Positions 1-12,246 of a DNA stretch of 64,000 nucleotides are shown in pieces (the first letter of the stretch is position 1; each line of letters starts with the position of its first letter). The translations under genes and the position numbers were made by a program. The stretch spans positions 62,001-126,000 of the forward strand of contig NGBS01000584.1 in assembly GCA_002245135.1 (NCBI GenBank), in the 5' to 3' direction. Origin of the DNA: Proteromonas lacertae. Taxonomy: Eukaryota; Sar; Bigyra; Opalinata; Proteromonadidae. The notes below the pieces were generated by a model. It did not search any database. It was given only the letters and a program-made list of their open reading frames with translations, and had not been told where the DNA came from.

Positions 1-1035
1 ATCGTAATGATAATGAAAATGATGATGAAAATGATGAAGAAGAAGAAAATGAAGAGGACAATATCAATAATAAAAACAAGAAGAAAGAAAAATCAGTATT
101 GCCTAATAAAACACAACACTTTAGTATTCCTGAATTAGGAGCATTTAATGTAACAAATGTAGTTGATGGATTTGAAGTTTTACATATAAAGTATATATAT
201 ATATATTGTTATTGTCATAGTTCAAGTGAATCAATATTAATGAACAGTCTTGTAGGAGATGTAATGGTAATATCACACAAAATAGAGAATAGAAATCCAA
301 CCAACTACATATATTCAGATGGTAAGTTAAAGAATTGTGTAATTTACTCCATATTATTTCCATTCAATATGTATTGTTCACCTGCCACATTTGCTGTCAC
401 TAACTTTACACTAAAATCGATGGTTTATATTCCACCACCAGATATCAAACTGAATGAAAATGACACAACAGATACTGAAAAAAGTGAAGGATGTAAATCA
501 TTAATGAATTATACTTCAATCATAAAAGGTAAAATTGTATATTTAGATAGAGGAGGTTGTAGTTTCTCATTGAAAGCGAAGAATGCTGAAGATGCTGGAG
601 CTGTTGGTTTAATAGTAGGTAACTTAGATACAGATCACGTCTTTACTATGTCTTCTACTCCAATTAATAATGTAACTGTTTATTCAAATATACCTGTTGT
701 AATGATTAAAAAGAGTGATGCAAATTTAATGAAATCTTTTATTATACAGAATCCTTATACACCCTGTAATGTGATGTTGAAATCTGATGTTGTAAAGAAA
801 GGTAGAATATCAGTATATATATTATATTATATTATATTATTTAATTATTGAATAGATATCAAAACAAATGTTTGCCACTTTTATTAATTGTATTAATTTC
901 AGAGTTTTATTAACACAAATACCAGGTACTGGTATGGCACAGTTAGCTATTTTACCACCTGAGAATAGTACTGCAACTACTACAGCAAATAAGAATAATT
1001 CAACCGATTCTTCGAAAATTAAAGGAAAGAAGTAA
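1..1035 (+). CDS. PA-domain (protease-associated) protein, C-terminal part; gene enters from left edge
   Basis: The reading frame is already open at base 3 with an Asp/Asn/Glu-rich stretch, so the 5' end lies outside the window. After a short intron (about 191-221, GTATAT...TAG) the frame continues into a PA domain at about 440-800: KIVYLDRGGCSF, then KAKNAEDAGAVGLIV, the usual lid-like fold of vacuolar sorting receptors, RNF13-type ligases, EDEM3 and subtilases. Several N-x-S/T sites suggest a luminal or extracellular location. A second intron (about 802-901, ending TTTCAG) leads to a last exon ending in a Lys-rich tail and TAA at 1033-1035. No protease, RING or transmembrane segment is visible in the part seen. 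An EDEM3-like (ER mannosidase with C-terminal PA domain) protein is one possibility, because a short stretch before the PA domain looks mannosidase-like, but this is a guess. The missing N-terminus would decide it. Confidence 0.6.
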
Positions 1036-1150
1036 GTTCGTGTTTTTATTACTTTTAATTTATTATTTTTCCTGTCTTTATTGTTTTTATGGGTTATAGA
1101 ACCTCTGAACAAATACATTGACAATTAAATTACAGACTATTATTTACATT

Positions 1151-1681
1151 TCACTCTTCTTCCATAGACGTATAAGAATTGCTATTATTCAAAGATGGTG
1201 GTGGCGGTGAATCAGTTGGAAGCAAAGTTACGGAGTTATAATATAAGCATTTTGATAATTCCTGAATAATATCACCTAAACCATAAATTGGTCGCCAATC
1301 ATCTATCACAGATAATTTTACAATTGAATTGTTATAACAAACTATAGGTTTTTGGCAAGGGTAGTGAGGCAGAACCTATTTCTTCGTTAATTAATACAAT
1401 ATACAGTATATGTAAAAATCTGTGGAGGATCATACGATGAATATACTATTTCTAACATCATAGGATTGTTATTTATGTAATTTAGATCAATGCAGCTCTT
1501 TCTACATTCTTCTGATATGCTTTTAATATCTACAAGTATTAAATAGCACTATACCTATGGCGAGCCTCATTTCACCTGTAGTTTTAGCTAATCTGATTTT
1601 CTTTATTTTTTCACACACTTGGTCATCTTCTGAATCACTAGCATAATCTTCATGTTTTCTTTTCGGAGGTTTATTATCCAT
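1151..1681 (-). CDS. UBC-fold (E2-variant-like) protein without a visible catalytic cysteine
   Basis: Assembled by removing two tiny introns (25 and 29 nt, GTATAG...TAG and GTATAT...TAG); it gives about 158 residues starting MDNKPPKRKHEDYASDSEDD. The middle and C-terminal part reads like the second half of an E2 fold: HYPCQKPIV, corresponding to the E2 segment YPf.pP.v, then WRPIYGLGDIIQELSKCL, corresponding to the E2 segment W.P...l..il..i..ll. The usual HPN motif and the active-site Cys that follows it are absent, as in UEV/UBE2V- or RWD-type proteins. The tail is proline-rich then acidic (MEEE). The basic/acidic N-terminus could be a nuclear signal. It is divergent from UFL1, whose start lies about 120 bp away, so they may share a promoter; a link to ubiquitin-like conjugation is only an inference from that neighbour. 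Confidence 0.55.
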
Positions 1682-1802
1682 AAAGGTCAAAGGCTAATCA
1701 CAACTAAGTATCAAAAATTAGATGGGTTTCAAAAATTGAAAGACGAAAACCGAACTTTTTTATACCTTCTCTTTTGAATTATTTCTCTTATTTACAAAAG
1801 AA

Positions 1803-3830
1803 ATGGATGAAATTGTATTTAAAAGTTGTTATTTGCTATGAAATAGTTGGCACTTCAAGAAGAGCTTATGAAGATTCAAAGCACTAGTAGTAGACAATCT
1901 CTATCAGAAAGAAACTGTGTTGACCTTGTTTTAAAATTAATTAGTTTGAAGAAAGTAGAAGTTATTGGGTATAAAATTTGTATTTAATATATCATAGAAC
2001 AATATCTGGTGTTCGTGAATATGTAACACCATCTCAACTTGATAAAGAAATAACTGAGACTATAGAATCAACAGGAGGAAGAGTAACGTATGAAGAACTT
2101 CAAGTATTGTTATTTTCGAATTTATTGTAGTCCTTGTTGAATATTGATATTAATTACATTGAAACGCATGTGAAAGCTATGATTGAGAAAGATTCATATT
2201 ATCAAATGTTGAATTCACAAACAATTGTCACTTCCAAATATGTAGATGGTGTTATAAGTCAATGCAAGGATTTAATAAGTGAAAAAGGTGAAATTTCTAT
2301 TGGAAGTTTGTGTAATATTATTGATTTACCTATAGAATTCTTATGTATATTTCATTATTCTACTACTTTTTCATTTAGCTAATCTACTTGGAAATCGCCT
2401 TAAGAATGATAATTCAGTTTATAGTAGAAATGGTAAATTTTACAGTAATGCATTCTACAATCAAGAAAAGTGTAAATTATTAGGAACAATCAGAGGATGT
2501 ACAATTCCTACCTTATTATCTACACTCTATTCATTGTATTGTTATAAATTATTATTTATTATATAATAGATCTGATGTAGAATCATCCTTTGGAGATGAT
2601 ATATTGAATGATTTAATGAAGGATAATTGCTTATTGGGTAATATAGTAAATCAATTGGAATATGTTCCTTCTATATTTATAAAGAATCAAGTATTATATT
2701 GTCTTATTATATATTGTTGTTATAGAAACAAGCTGTGCTTGATTATTATAATTCTAATAATTATATGGAATTCAGTAGAGCTGAAGATTTAAGAGTATTA
2801 TATTCTAATGTTATTGTTATTATTATCTATTAGATTGATAATCCAATCAAATATTTTGAATCGAATTTTAAAGATTGTATTATCTTAGCAAGTTGCGTTT
2901 GTTCAACAGAAATATATACGAATTTAGAACATAGAATTGAAGAATTATATTCTGAAATGGTATATATGAAATATATTATGTATATGAATAGAATATATTG
3001 GATGTAAGAACAATTTTACCAGAAGCTTTCACTACTGAAGATTGTTCAATGTTGATAAGAAAATATCCAGTATAATATAACACAGTCTATTATTAGGGAG
3101 TAAAAGACAAATATGACAGTAATGTAGCAGTAAAAGATAAATGTGAATTAATAATATGTAATGACGTGTTTATTATTCCATCTAAATATATTCAATCATT
3201 GATCTCGTTATTCATTGTATAATTAATGCTTATGATTATAAATAATATAGAAACCTGCTGAAGAAGGTGCAGCTAAATATATGAAAGAAATGGAAGAATA
3301 TGGAAGACAGTATATAACATAGAATATTATCAATAGAAATGATTCAAATAATGTAGAAGAAGATGACAATGCATCAGATGATGAGAGTCTTAATAACAGT
3401 AAAAGAGGAAGGAAGGGAAAAGGAGGTGGTGGTAAAAAGAAAGGTAAAGCAGATACACCAAAAGAGAAGAGTGAAAAGAATAATAAAAAATCAACAAAAA
3501 TAAAGAAACCTTCGCTATTAACAACAAAAGAAATAGAATCAATACTAAGATCAATATCTTTTTTTTTAGCTTATAATTCAATAAATGATTAGTTTTTTGT
3601 TAATTGATATTTTTTTACAACAAAATCCAAAGTGAAGTGATTGAATTTATTAGTGAATCATTATATAATGATGTTTATGATTTATATGTATATATATATA
3701 TATTATTAATTATGATGTAGTCACATGCCTATTCTGAGATGAAATCTACTCTTTCAACATCTTCATCCAAATCAATCAGTAAGAAAGCATTATCAAAAGA
3801 GTTTAATAATATGTTTGGTGGAATATTTAG

Positions 3831-3873
<43 letters not shown>

Positions 3874-4591
3874 TATTATCTTTATTTAATTAGATGTTAT
3901 TATATCAGAAGTGTATTAATGAATTAACTCGTACAATCTCTCCAGATGAAGCATATATGAAAGCTATAATTAGTTGTTATTGTAGTGGTTATATTAAGTC
4001 ATGTATATTATCATTCATTGCTTACACTGCCATTCAATATGATGTAACTTTACCAGAAGGAACTGAGAATATAACAGATATACTGCAAGCAAGAACAATA
4101 ATCAAATTATTCCCAATGAAAATGCAAAATCACTTTTTACAGTTGTTTGATTTTTTGAAGAAGAAAGATTACAATACAATAATTACATACATTGAAGATC
4201 ATTCTGATGAATTGTTATTGACAATACCAAAATTTGATAAGAAATCTGAGAAACAATTGTTATTTAAACATCGCATGCAGATTTTAGAAGAGTTAAAAAA
4301 TTCTACAATTGATGACTTTCATTTTTTACAAAATCATATTCAGTTGTTGTATATTTTGAATTTAAAATGTTTACCACCAGTTATGGAGAGAACTGAAGTA
4401 TTATAATATATTATTATATTCATATATAGTACTTATTATCACTTTTAATTCCTGTTAAATCATTCATAGCAGAAGAAATATATGAATTGTTAAATTCGAT
4501 ATTATCAACAGATCCATTATCATTGACAGTAGACCAAAAGGAGAAGATATTGGAATTATCACATTATGAACCTAAGAAAGCTGAAGAGTGA
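1803..4591 (+). CDS. UFL1: E3 UFM1-protein ligase 1 (UFL1)
   Basis: UFL1 is the ligase that, with its ER partners, attaches UFM1 to targets such as ribosomal protein uL24 at the ER and takes part in ER-phagy. The start MDEI is followed at once by an intron of about 31 nt; the joined N-terminus reads LALQEELMKIQ, then SERNCVDLVLKLISLKKVEV, then REYVTPSQLDKEI, GGRVTYEELQ and GEISIGSLCNIIDLP. This is the collinear signature of the winged-helix N-terminus of UFL1. At least eight short GTAT...TAG introns split the gene. A Lys/Ser-rich insert lies near 3380-3500, and the C-terminal helical domain (about 3894-4591) ends in TGA. Length (about 750-800 residues) fits the family. TRAP-beta, another ER-translocon factor, is also in this window but not adjacent. 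The exon structure in 2400-3900 was read only in outline. Confidence 0.85.
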
Positions 4592-4762
4592 ATGTGAATA
4601 TTGTTTTTTATTTTTGGGGTTATGAAAAAAGTTTCAAACCATTAATCAAACATATTTTCTTTTTTTTGTTTTTGTCTTATTGAATCATATAAATGCTTCA
4701 AAAACATTCACATTGTAAATAAAATCAATAGTGTTTTATAATGTAAGAATAGAAAGCTTTAT

Positions 4763-6681
4763 TTACCAATCATCATCGTTAGTATCTTGTTTTAGTATTT
4801 TGGCTCTTTTTTGTAATGCTTCCAGTACTAAGCTGTTGCAACCGCTGTGAGTTTCTGTCTTTTGTAGAGATCTATCAAAGAAATATAAAGTTTATATACA
4901 GTTTAGTTTTATCTTCAGTGTCAACATGTTTTAATTTCGATTTATTGAACGATTGGATAGATTCAAGAATGTTATCTATAAATGATAATAATAATTGGGT
5001 AATATCATACTCGGAGAAGTTTTATTTGGTTTATCAATGCTATTAGAACGTGATTCCGTTGATACTGGTTTTAATTTACTTTTATTAAAGCCTTTTATAG
5101 CATCACCAATACTTGGTGGTATTCTTTTATCTGTAACAGATGAAGTTGTTGTTTCTGTGATTGGTGTAGCTTTCTTTAGTTCAGATTTATTGAATCCTTG
5201 AATAGCTGCTAATAGTGATTTATTAGGTTTTACCACATCATCATTATCATTATTATCAGATTGTTGTGTTTGTTTAGAAATCTTTCTCTCTGGAACAGGA
5301 GGTGGTGGAGGAGGAGGTGTTGGTAATGATGATGGTTTAATAGATAATTCAGGTGGTTTTGACATTGGTAATGGTGGTGGAGGTGGTGAAGATAATGGAA
5401 TATCATTATTATCATCATCATCAATAACAGGAGGAGGAATAGGAGGTGGTAGTGGTTTTGCTAAATCATCATTATCTTCTTTAACAGTAATAGGTGGTCG
5501 TGATGATGGTAAGGGTGGTGGTGGTGGAGGAGGTGGTAATGATGAAGGAGGCATATCATCATCATCAGTAATAATAACATCATGTGATTGTTCAGGAGGT
5601 AATGGGAAATCTGGAACTTGATTGGGTAATACCATATTAGTAGTAGTATTAGTAATGTTTCTATTAATGTTAGCTGTATTTCTAATAGGAGTATCTTGAA
5701 CAATAGGAGGTGGTATTATCTTCATTACAGGTGTAGGAGATTCAATAGGAGGAGGAACTTGAGGAAATACAGGTGGAATATCAAAACCGCCATTATAGGA
5801 TGATTGTTGTTGTTGTTGTTGTTGTATTGGTGGAGGTTGTAATGGTAATTGTGGTGGTGGAGGTGGTGGAGGTAATGAAGTAGTAGTGGTTGATGTTGCA
5901 GTATTAACTGATTGTGGTAATTTTGGAAGTGGAGGTATTATATTGCTAGCAGGTAATGGAGGTAAAGGAGGTAATGGTGGTGGTACATTACTTGGTGTTG
6001 TAGTTGTTGGAGTAGATGTTGATGAATAACTTGACTGCATTGATAATGGTGTTACTGGTGGTGAATATTGTGGTGTAAATGGTGGTTGAATTCCTGGATC
6101 ATGTTTGGAATTATTATTGGCAATTTCAAGTGGAATTTGATTTAATGGAACACTGTCATATCCTTTTACTCTAAATGTGCTCTGTATTACTGTACATGTG
6201 CTTGATGTGTTTTTAGCTTCTAATTTCAGTACGGTTTTCATTTTGCTGATGAATTTTGTTGCTGCTTTTGTATCAACAAATGCTATTCCAGCTATACATT
6301 CAACATCTATTTTAATTGGTATAGAATAGATTGTAACGACACTTGGATCTTGAGTCACTTCTAATTTTGAAGTTATTCTAATCTCCAGTATTACTACACT
6401 ACAAGGTCTACGCTTTAACTAATGGATGTAGTATAATTAAATATACAGTATCAACTTGATAGAGTCTTAGTGAATGGTAATGTTCCTTACGGTTGATCAC
6501 AATAGCATATGCACCACTGATTCCTGAGTTCTTCCAGTTGACTAAACAGAATACATATTTATATTGTTATACCTGTACGATTTTCTTTTAATAGGAAATG
6601 TCCAAAAGCTATAAAGAGAGCACTTTCATAGCCTGGCATGCCAACAGCTATTTCAAAATCTTTCACTGAAATAGGATCCAT
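4763..6681 (-). CDS. WASP-family Arp2/3 activator (WH1, polyproline, three WH2, central-acidic tail)
   Basis: Nucleation-promoting factor that delivers actin monomers to the Arp2/3 complex downstream of small GTPases. Joining exons from ATG at 6681 gives a WH1/EVH1 domain with the typical NWKNSGISGAYAIVINR and HSLRLYQVD block. A long Pro-rich region with many PPPPPP runs follows (profilin and SH3 ligands, about 5280-6080). Then come three WH2-like actin-binding motifs: LLAAIQGFNKSELKK (about 5200), IGDAIKGFNKSKLKPV (about 5090) and ILESIQSFNKSKLKHV (about 4940). The last exon encodes an amphipathic C helix (LEALQKRAKIL) and the acidic end NDDDW with the terminal Trp typical of VCA tails. Introns are about 30-40 nt. 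I see no clear CRIB motif between WH1 and the Pro-rich segment. Three WH2 motifs is more than the one or two of animal WASP/N-WASP. Confidence 0.88.
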
Positions 6682-6777
6682 TCTTACTCTTTCTGATGAG
6701 ATAAGCAAAGAAGAAAAAGTAAAAAAATAAAGTGATCTGTGAGTTTAATCTATATATATTTTCAAAAATTTAAGTGA

Positions 6778-6849
6778 GGCCTTGTGGTGTAATGGTTAGC
6801 ACTAGGGACTCTGAATCCCTCGATCCGAGTTCAAGTCTCGGCAAGGCCT
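6778..6849 (+). tRNA. tRNA-Gln (anticodon CTG)
   Basis: A 72-nt cloverleaf with a seven-base acceptor stem (GGCCTTG at 6778 pairing CAAGGCC at 6842-6848), discriminator T, an anticodon stem AGGGA/TCCCT with loop CTCTGAA (anticodon CTG, reading CAG), and a T-loop GTTCAAGTC. No intron. The A-box (TGGTGTAATGGTTAGC) and B-box (GAGTTCAAGTC) are intact, and T-runs just downstream (AATTTTTTTG, then more T) serve as a Pol III terminator. It sits in the gap between the divergent WASP and coiled-coil genes. A standard CAG-reading tRNA agrees with standard stop-codon use here. Confidence 0.95.
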
Positions 6850-7180
6850 AATTTTTTTGTTTTTTTCAATCCTTTCTTTTTATTATAGAATGATGTTAAA
6901 ATACTCCATTTTATTTGTAAAGAAGATTATCCAAAGTTAGTGATATAATTGAGAAAAGATATAGTTACTATTTTGAATAATCCACCTTATGATAAATATA
7001 GATAGTAGAAAACTCAAAAATAAAAGAATATGATAATAATCTATCTATTCCTTTTTTATTTTGTAAATAAAAAGTGAAATACAACCAAGTGTATTAATTC
7101 ATATTTATACACTGTATTGCAAAAATTATAACTGTCATTTTAGTAGTTGATAGTTTTCACAGTGTTGTAAGGGATATAGA
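6850..7180. other. Intergenic gap downstream of tRNA-Gln
   Basis: About 330 bases of AT-rich DNA. It begins with T-runs that should stop RNA polymerase III. I found no coding exon with flanking splice signals and no RNA gene; it presumably holds the promoter and leader of the coiled-coil gene that starts at 7181. Confidence 0.6.
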
Positions 7181-10100
7181 ATGTATTCAAGAACTCCAAA
7201 CAGTTCAAGAAGGTATCAGTCATCCAACAGATCGCGTTCTGTTGGAATAGACCACAATCGAATGGGTAATACACCCAACAGAGGTCAGAATGACTTTTAT
7301 GAACTAAGATCTAGAGTATTACTACATATTATATATTGATCTATAGTTTGAAGATGTTACTTCCAACGTTGCGCATTTAAAACAATTAGTTGTATGACAA
7401 TTATCATTTTTATTATAATTTATTAGGAATCAATGAAAGCTACAAACAATAACATAAGATCCACTCCATCTAAAGTATGTATTACCTATTTTTTATCAAT
7501 TAATAGTATTTTGTTCCTCAGAGTGTTCCGCAAGCATCACCAACTGCATCAGTATATTTCAACTCTTTATATTCTAACAATAGTTTCTTGTAAATTCTCC
7601 ACCAGCAAATAGACATCTTGATTATGTCTCATCACCAAATATAAGATCACCAATTGCGCAAGGGGTTGGAATGAGTTCTTCACCAAACAACAATTATTCA
7701 AAATACACTTCATCTCCTTATATTAACGTTGGTTCTCCTACAGCTGGAGGTGTTGGTTCTGTTGGAAGTCCATCATTTCTTTCATCTCCAGGAATTCAGC
7801 AACAGCAACGACAACAAAGTCCATTTATGGGAGATAATATATCAGATAAATATATGAAGATGGTAAATCATTCCCAAGAATTGAACAAACAATTACATGA
7901 ATTGAAATTGACAATAATTCAAAAGGATGATGAAATATTTAACTTAAAAAGACAATTAACACAAAAACAATCAGATGTAACTGATATGATAAGAAAAATA
8001 GGATCACCCACAAAATCTTCTCCATCATCCAATTATCAAGGAGATTTAATAAACTTAATTGCTCAAACACAAAAGAAGTATGAAGAACAAAGAGCTCAGA
8101 ATTTGGAACTATCAAATAGACTGTCAATTATGAATAGTGATAATGTCAAGTATCAACAAATGATAAGTGATTTACAAGCTGAATTAGATAATCAGAGGAA
8201 TAATGAGAATTTATATCAACAGAAGTATAGTTTAATGGAACAGAATTATCAACAGCAAATAGAAATGTTGAAAAAAGAAAAGAATAACTTATCTCAACAA
8301 ATGAATGGCAATTATCAAGATTCAATATCACAGTATGAATCAGAAATAATGAATTTGAAGCAACAATTAGAACAAATGACACTTGAAAAGGAACATTTAG
8401 AATTACAGTTAGTAGCTAATTCAAACCAACATGAGAGTATCAATAAAGAGAATGATAATGAATTGGAAGAAATGCATAATCAGTTAAGTCAATTGCACTT
8501 GAAATTAGCCAACTCTGAAAAAGAAAAGTTTGATTTAAAAGAGCAAATTCATAATTTAATATTAGATAAGAATAGTAATGAAAATAAGATTAATCAGTTA
8601 GAGAAAGAATTGAAAGATAAAGACAGTAATGACGTTCCAATAAGACCTGCAATGGGAAAAGGATTAAGAAGTAAATCACCTAAAAATATAACTGATAAAA
8701 TAGAATATTATAGACAAAAATTGATGGTGTTATACTGTGAAAATACAGATTTACATTACAAAATTAAGCAATTAAAAGCAGGATATAATTCGTCTTCATC
8801 AAGTGATAATGAGAATGAAAAAGATGGAGAAAAAGAAGAAGGATTTAATGAAGAAGAAAAGAATATTCGTGAGGAACTAGAGAATCAAATAAATACATTA
8901 CAAGACGAATTAGAAAAAGCTTATAATGAGATTGAAAGATTAAAATCGCATGATTCATCAGATAATTTAGATTCTCAACAAAATGAAACACAAACTATAG
9001 ACGTTGAATCTCATCCAACTTCTACACAAACAGCAGCTATTGAATCAAGTCATGATGGAACTCAAACACCTAAAGTGGAATTACAACAAAATGAAACTCA
9101 AACAAATGTTCAGACAAATAATGATATGAATTCTGATGAAGAAAATAATAACCAAGAATTATTAAATGAAATTCAAAAGTATGTTGAAGAAGTAAGAAGA
9201 TTAAGTGAAGAAAATATGAAATTGAAAGAAGAATTAGATTCAATCAAAAACAATGAAGTAAAAGATAATAATGAAATGTTGTTAGAAGAAAAAGAAGAAA
9301 CTATAAAAGTATTATCACAAAAAATATCAGAGATGAATGAAGAATATATGGAATCAGAGAATCAATTTAAAGAAGAAATATATCAAAAGGAAGAGATTAT
9401 AAATCAATTGCAACAAGAATTAAACAATACAGAAAGAAACGAAACAAAAACAGAACAGGATGAAGAGATTCAAGAAAATTATGAATCTGCATTAAGAAGG
9501 GTAGAAGAATTAGAAGAAGAATGTTCATCTTTAAGAGAGCAGTTAGATTCAGCTAATAAGAATGATAATAATAATGAAGATTCAACATCAGAAATTAATG
9601 TTTTAAAAGAAGCAATTGAAAATAGAATGAATGAGATTGAAGAATTGAAACAAGATATAGAAATGTTAAAGAATGAATTAGATCAGAAGAATGAAGCAAT
9701 TGAAGAATTAAACACCCAAATCGATTTGTTACATAATGATAATGAAAACATCAAAACAAAATTAGATGAGTCTTTAGAATCAAATCCAGAAAAAGAAAAT
9801 AAAGGTAATGATATAAATGAAGATTTATTAAGTAAAATTAATGAACAAGATAGTATTATTAAAGCTCAAGATTTAGAGATTAATGAGTTAAGAGAACAAA
9901 ACCAACAAACTGCAGTATTGATTGAGCAAAACAAAATGCTGAATGATAGAATAATTCAATTAACAATGTCATTAAATTCAGTGAAGGAATCACCAAAGAA
10001 CAATAACAAGTACTTTAATGATGAAGATGATGATGTTGAAGTATTACCAAATGGTGAAGAAAGTGATAATAACAAAGACAATAATAATAATGAAAATGAA

Positions 10101-10739
10101 AATGATGAAAAAACTACAACAGAAAATCCACAACAACAAGAGAATGAAGAACAACAACAATTACCTCAATATCAAGAAAAGATATCATCATCATCAATGG
10201 AAAACTATGAAAAAGAATTATCTGAAATGGCAGGTAAATATGAAGATAATGAAAGGGATGAAGAAGAAGATAACAATGTGCTAGATGATTCACAATTATT
10301 GAATAGTAGTGATGAAGAGGAAATGGAAGATGAAGATCATCAAACATCATCGCAAAAGGAACAAGATGTAACAGTCATCCATCATGATAATAATGTAGAA
10401 AATATTGAAAATGACAATGACAATGAGAAGGAAGATGATAATAAAGAAATAGAAGATAATCAAGATAGAATTCCTCCTCCACCTCCAGAACAAGAAGAAG
10501 GAAATGAAGAAAGAGATAATACTCATGATATGGAAGATGATGAAGAGAATGATTATCAGCAACAAAGAGTTCAATTTTCTAAAGAAAATCCAGAATACAA
10601 TTATTATGATAATGGAGAAGAAGAAGAAGAAGAGAATGATGAAGATATTCAACAACCATATTATGATAACTATAATGGTATTAAAAATTATGATGATGAA
10701 GTAGATGAGGGTATTGAAGAAGAAGATGATTTAGAATAG
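7181..10739 (+). CDS. Long acidic coiled-coil protein, function unknown
   Basis: ATG at 7181 (MYSRTPNSSRRYQSSNRSRS) opens a Ser/Arg/Pro-rich N-terminus spread over four small exons with GTAT...TAG introns, then one exon of over 3 kb. Predicted length about 1,130 residues. From about 7840 to 9990 almost everything is heptad-type coiled coil (Leu/Ile spaced by Glu, Gln, Lys, Asn), broken near 8640-8700 by a small basic patch (GKGLRSKSPKNITDKIEYYR) and near 8970-9120 by a few QNETQT-like repeats. The last 250 residues are very acidic with Asn and Gln, including one short PPPPPPEQ. There are no transmembrane segments. It resembles centrosomal, basal-body or golgin-type scaffolds, but nothing decides between them. 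Ends in TAG. Confidence 0.8.
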
Positions 10740-10787
10740 AATGAAAAAACATATTAAATCAAATTAAGAAAAATTACTTATATTTTA

Positions 10788-11227
10788 TTATTTTACTAAC
10801 CTAGCTGTTGCATTGGGAGGATATGACTTTGTTAAAGTCCTTTCAGAGACTATTTGCAAATATTATTATATACTGAATAAATACAAAATTTTTGTTTATA
10901 TGAAAAATTGAGATTGTACGATTCATCTTTTTCCAGTTCATCAAACATTTGCAACATTAAATCGCATGAAGCTCTGCTACACCTGATACACAACAAATCG
11001 GGATGTCCTGTTATATATGTCACTAATTACATCTAAAATCCTATATACATTGAATATTTTGTATTGTTCCTAGTCCATAAAATCCAAAATGTGTTGTAAA
11101 ATAATCCTAAATATATATATTTGTCATTAAATACTCTTATTTCTTCTTTCATATTCTTAACATATTCTTTCGAATCAACTTTCTTCTGATTTATCTGAAT
11201 TACAAAATAAACTAACTTTATTCGCAT
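10788..11227 (-). CDS. POP5: RNase P/MRP subunit, POP5-like
   Basis: Small gene of about 115 codons after removal of introns of 28, about 26 and 35 nt. The start MRIKLVYFVIQI matches the N-terminal strand of POP5/Rpp14 proteins (consensus mVR.K.RYLl.ei). The core reads FGFYGLGTIQNIQLTYI then DLLCIRCSRASCDLMLQMF, matching the family pattern of a Gly-rich turn, a strand, and a strand ending in iiRc.R before a helix. POP5 is a protein subunit of the ribonucleoproteins that trim tRNA 5' ends and process rRNA. The C-terminal exon (SERTLTKSYPPNATARL) stays open to TAA at 10788-10790. It is convergent with the coiled-coil gene (about 48 bp apart) and divergent from the carbonic anhydrase. The open frame after each intron removal supports the model; the family call rests on a short domain. 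Confidence 0.68.
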
Positions 11228-11304
11228 AAAAATCGACTATTAAATATTAAGCTTGGCTTGTAATTCTTTTATCTGGTTTGATTTGATTTCTGTTTTTCTA
11301 TTCA

Positions 11305-12111
11305 ATGTTGGGTTTATTTAGAAAAGGAATTTACAAAGTATAAATATTAGTGCTATTATCTTTTCATTTGATCATTCTTATAATTATTATATACAATTTA
11401 TTTCTATTTTACTTTTATAGGTTGGAACTATGTTCAGAGAAACTGGATTAGCTTTAGATCGTGCTAGTTATCAATGGGCTAAATCAAATTTACCCCAAGA
11501 AACATGTATTCTACGTAAATATCTATTCTTTCATAGTCAGCAGAAATAGACCATTGATGAACATTGTGTCACTAAAACCTAAAGCAGCAAAAGATTGCTT
11601 TGTTGCTCCAACTGCTTGTGTTATTGGTGATGTTTATCTTAATGAACAAAGTTCAGTTTGGTACAATGTAGTAATACGTGGAGATTATAACAAGGTCATA
11701 GTTGGAAAATGTTCAAATATACAAGAAGGAAGTGTAATTACAACAGAAGAAAGAACAATGGAAAGACCAAATACCTCGGTGGTTATTGGAAATCATGTCA
11801 CTATTGGTCATGGAGCTAGATTACATTGTTGTGAAGTAGGAGATACATCTTTAATAGGCATGGGTGCACTTTTATGTGAAGGAGTAAAAGTAGGAAGCGG
11901 ATCACTCGTTGGAGCTGGATCAGTGGTTAAACCAGGAACAGTAATACCAGATGGAGAATTATGGGCTGGTTCACCTGCTTCATTTAAGCGTAAATTAACA
12001 CCTGAAGAAATTAAAGGCCAATTGAAACAAGCTACTGACTATCATATTTGTGCTGATAATCATAAAGTTGAATTTAAAGAAAAAGAAGAATATTATGATG
12101 GATTTATCTAA
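11305..12111 (+). CDS. Gamma-class carbonic anhydrase-like protein (mitochondrial complex I type)
   Basis: Left-handed beta-helix protein built from hexapeptide repeats. Exon 1 (MLGLFRKGIYK) and exon 2 (VGTMFRETGLALDRASY) look like the N-terminus of mitochondrial gamma-CA subunits of complex I; the rest contains CVIGDVYLNEQSSVWYNVV, RGDYNKVIVG, then VTIGHGARLHCCEVGD and LIGMGALL. Two of the three zinc-ligand histidines (GHGARLH) are present. The position of the first, usually in an NVQDG..lH block, reads NIQEGSVITT, so that His is replaced by Thr. In plants and other protists such subunits build a matrix-facing complex I domain, and some members are non-catalytic. Introns of about 80 and 31 nt (GTAT...TAG). 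Length about 225 residues is normal. Confidence 0.87.
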
Positions 12112-12246
12112 ATCCTGATATTCTAGAGAGAAGCTTCTCACTTTTTGGTTGAAAGAGATGTTAATTAATGTTTTTAATATTATTTTCATATATATATATA
12201 AAAATGAATATGTGTTTTTTGTATTTAGATTAAATAATTATTTAAA

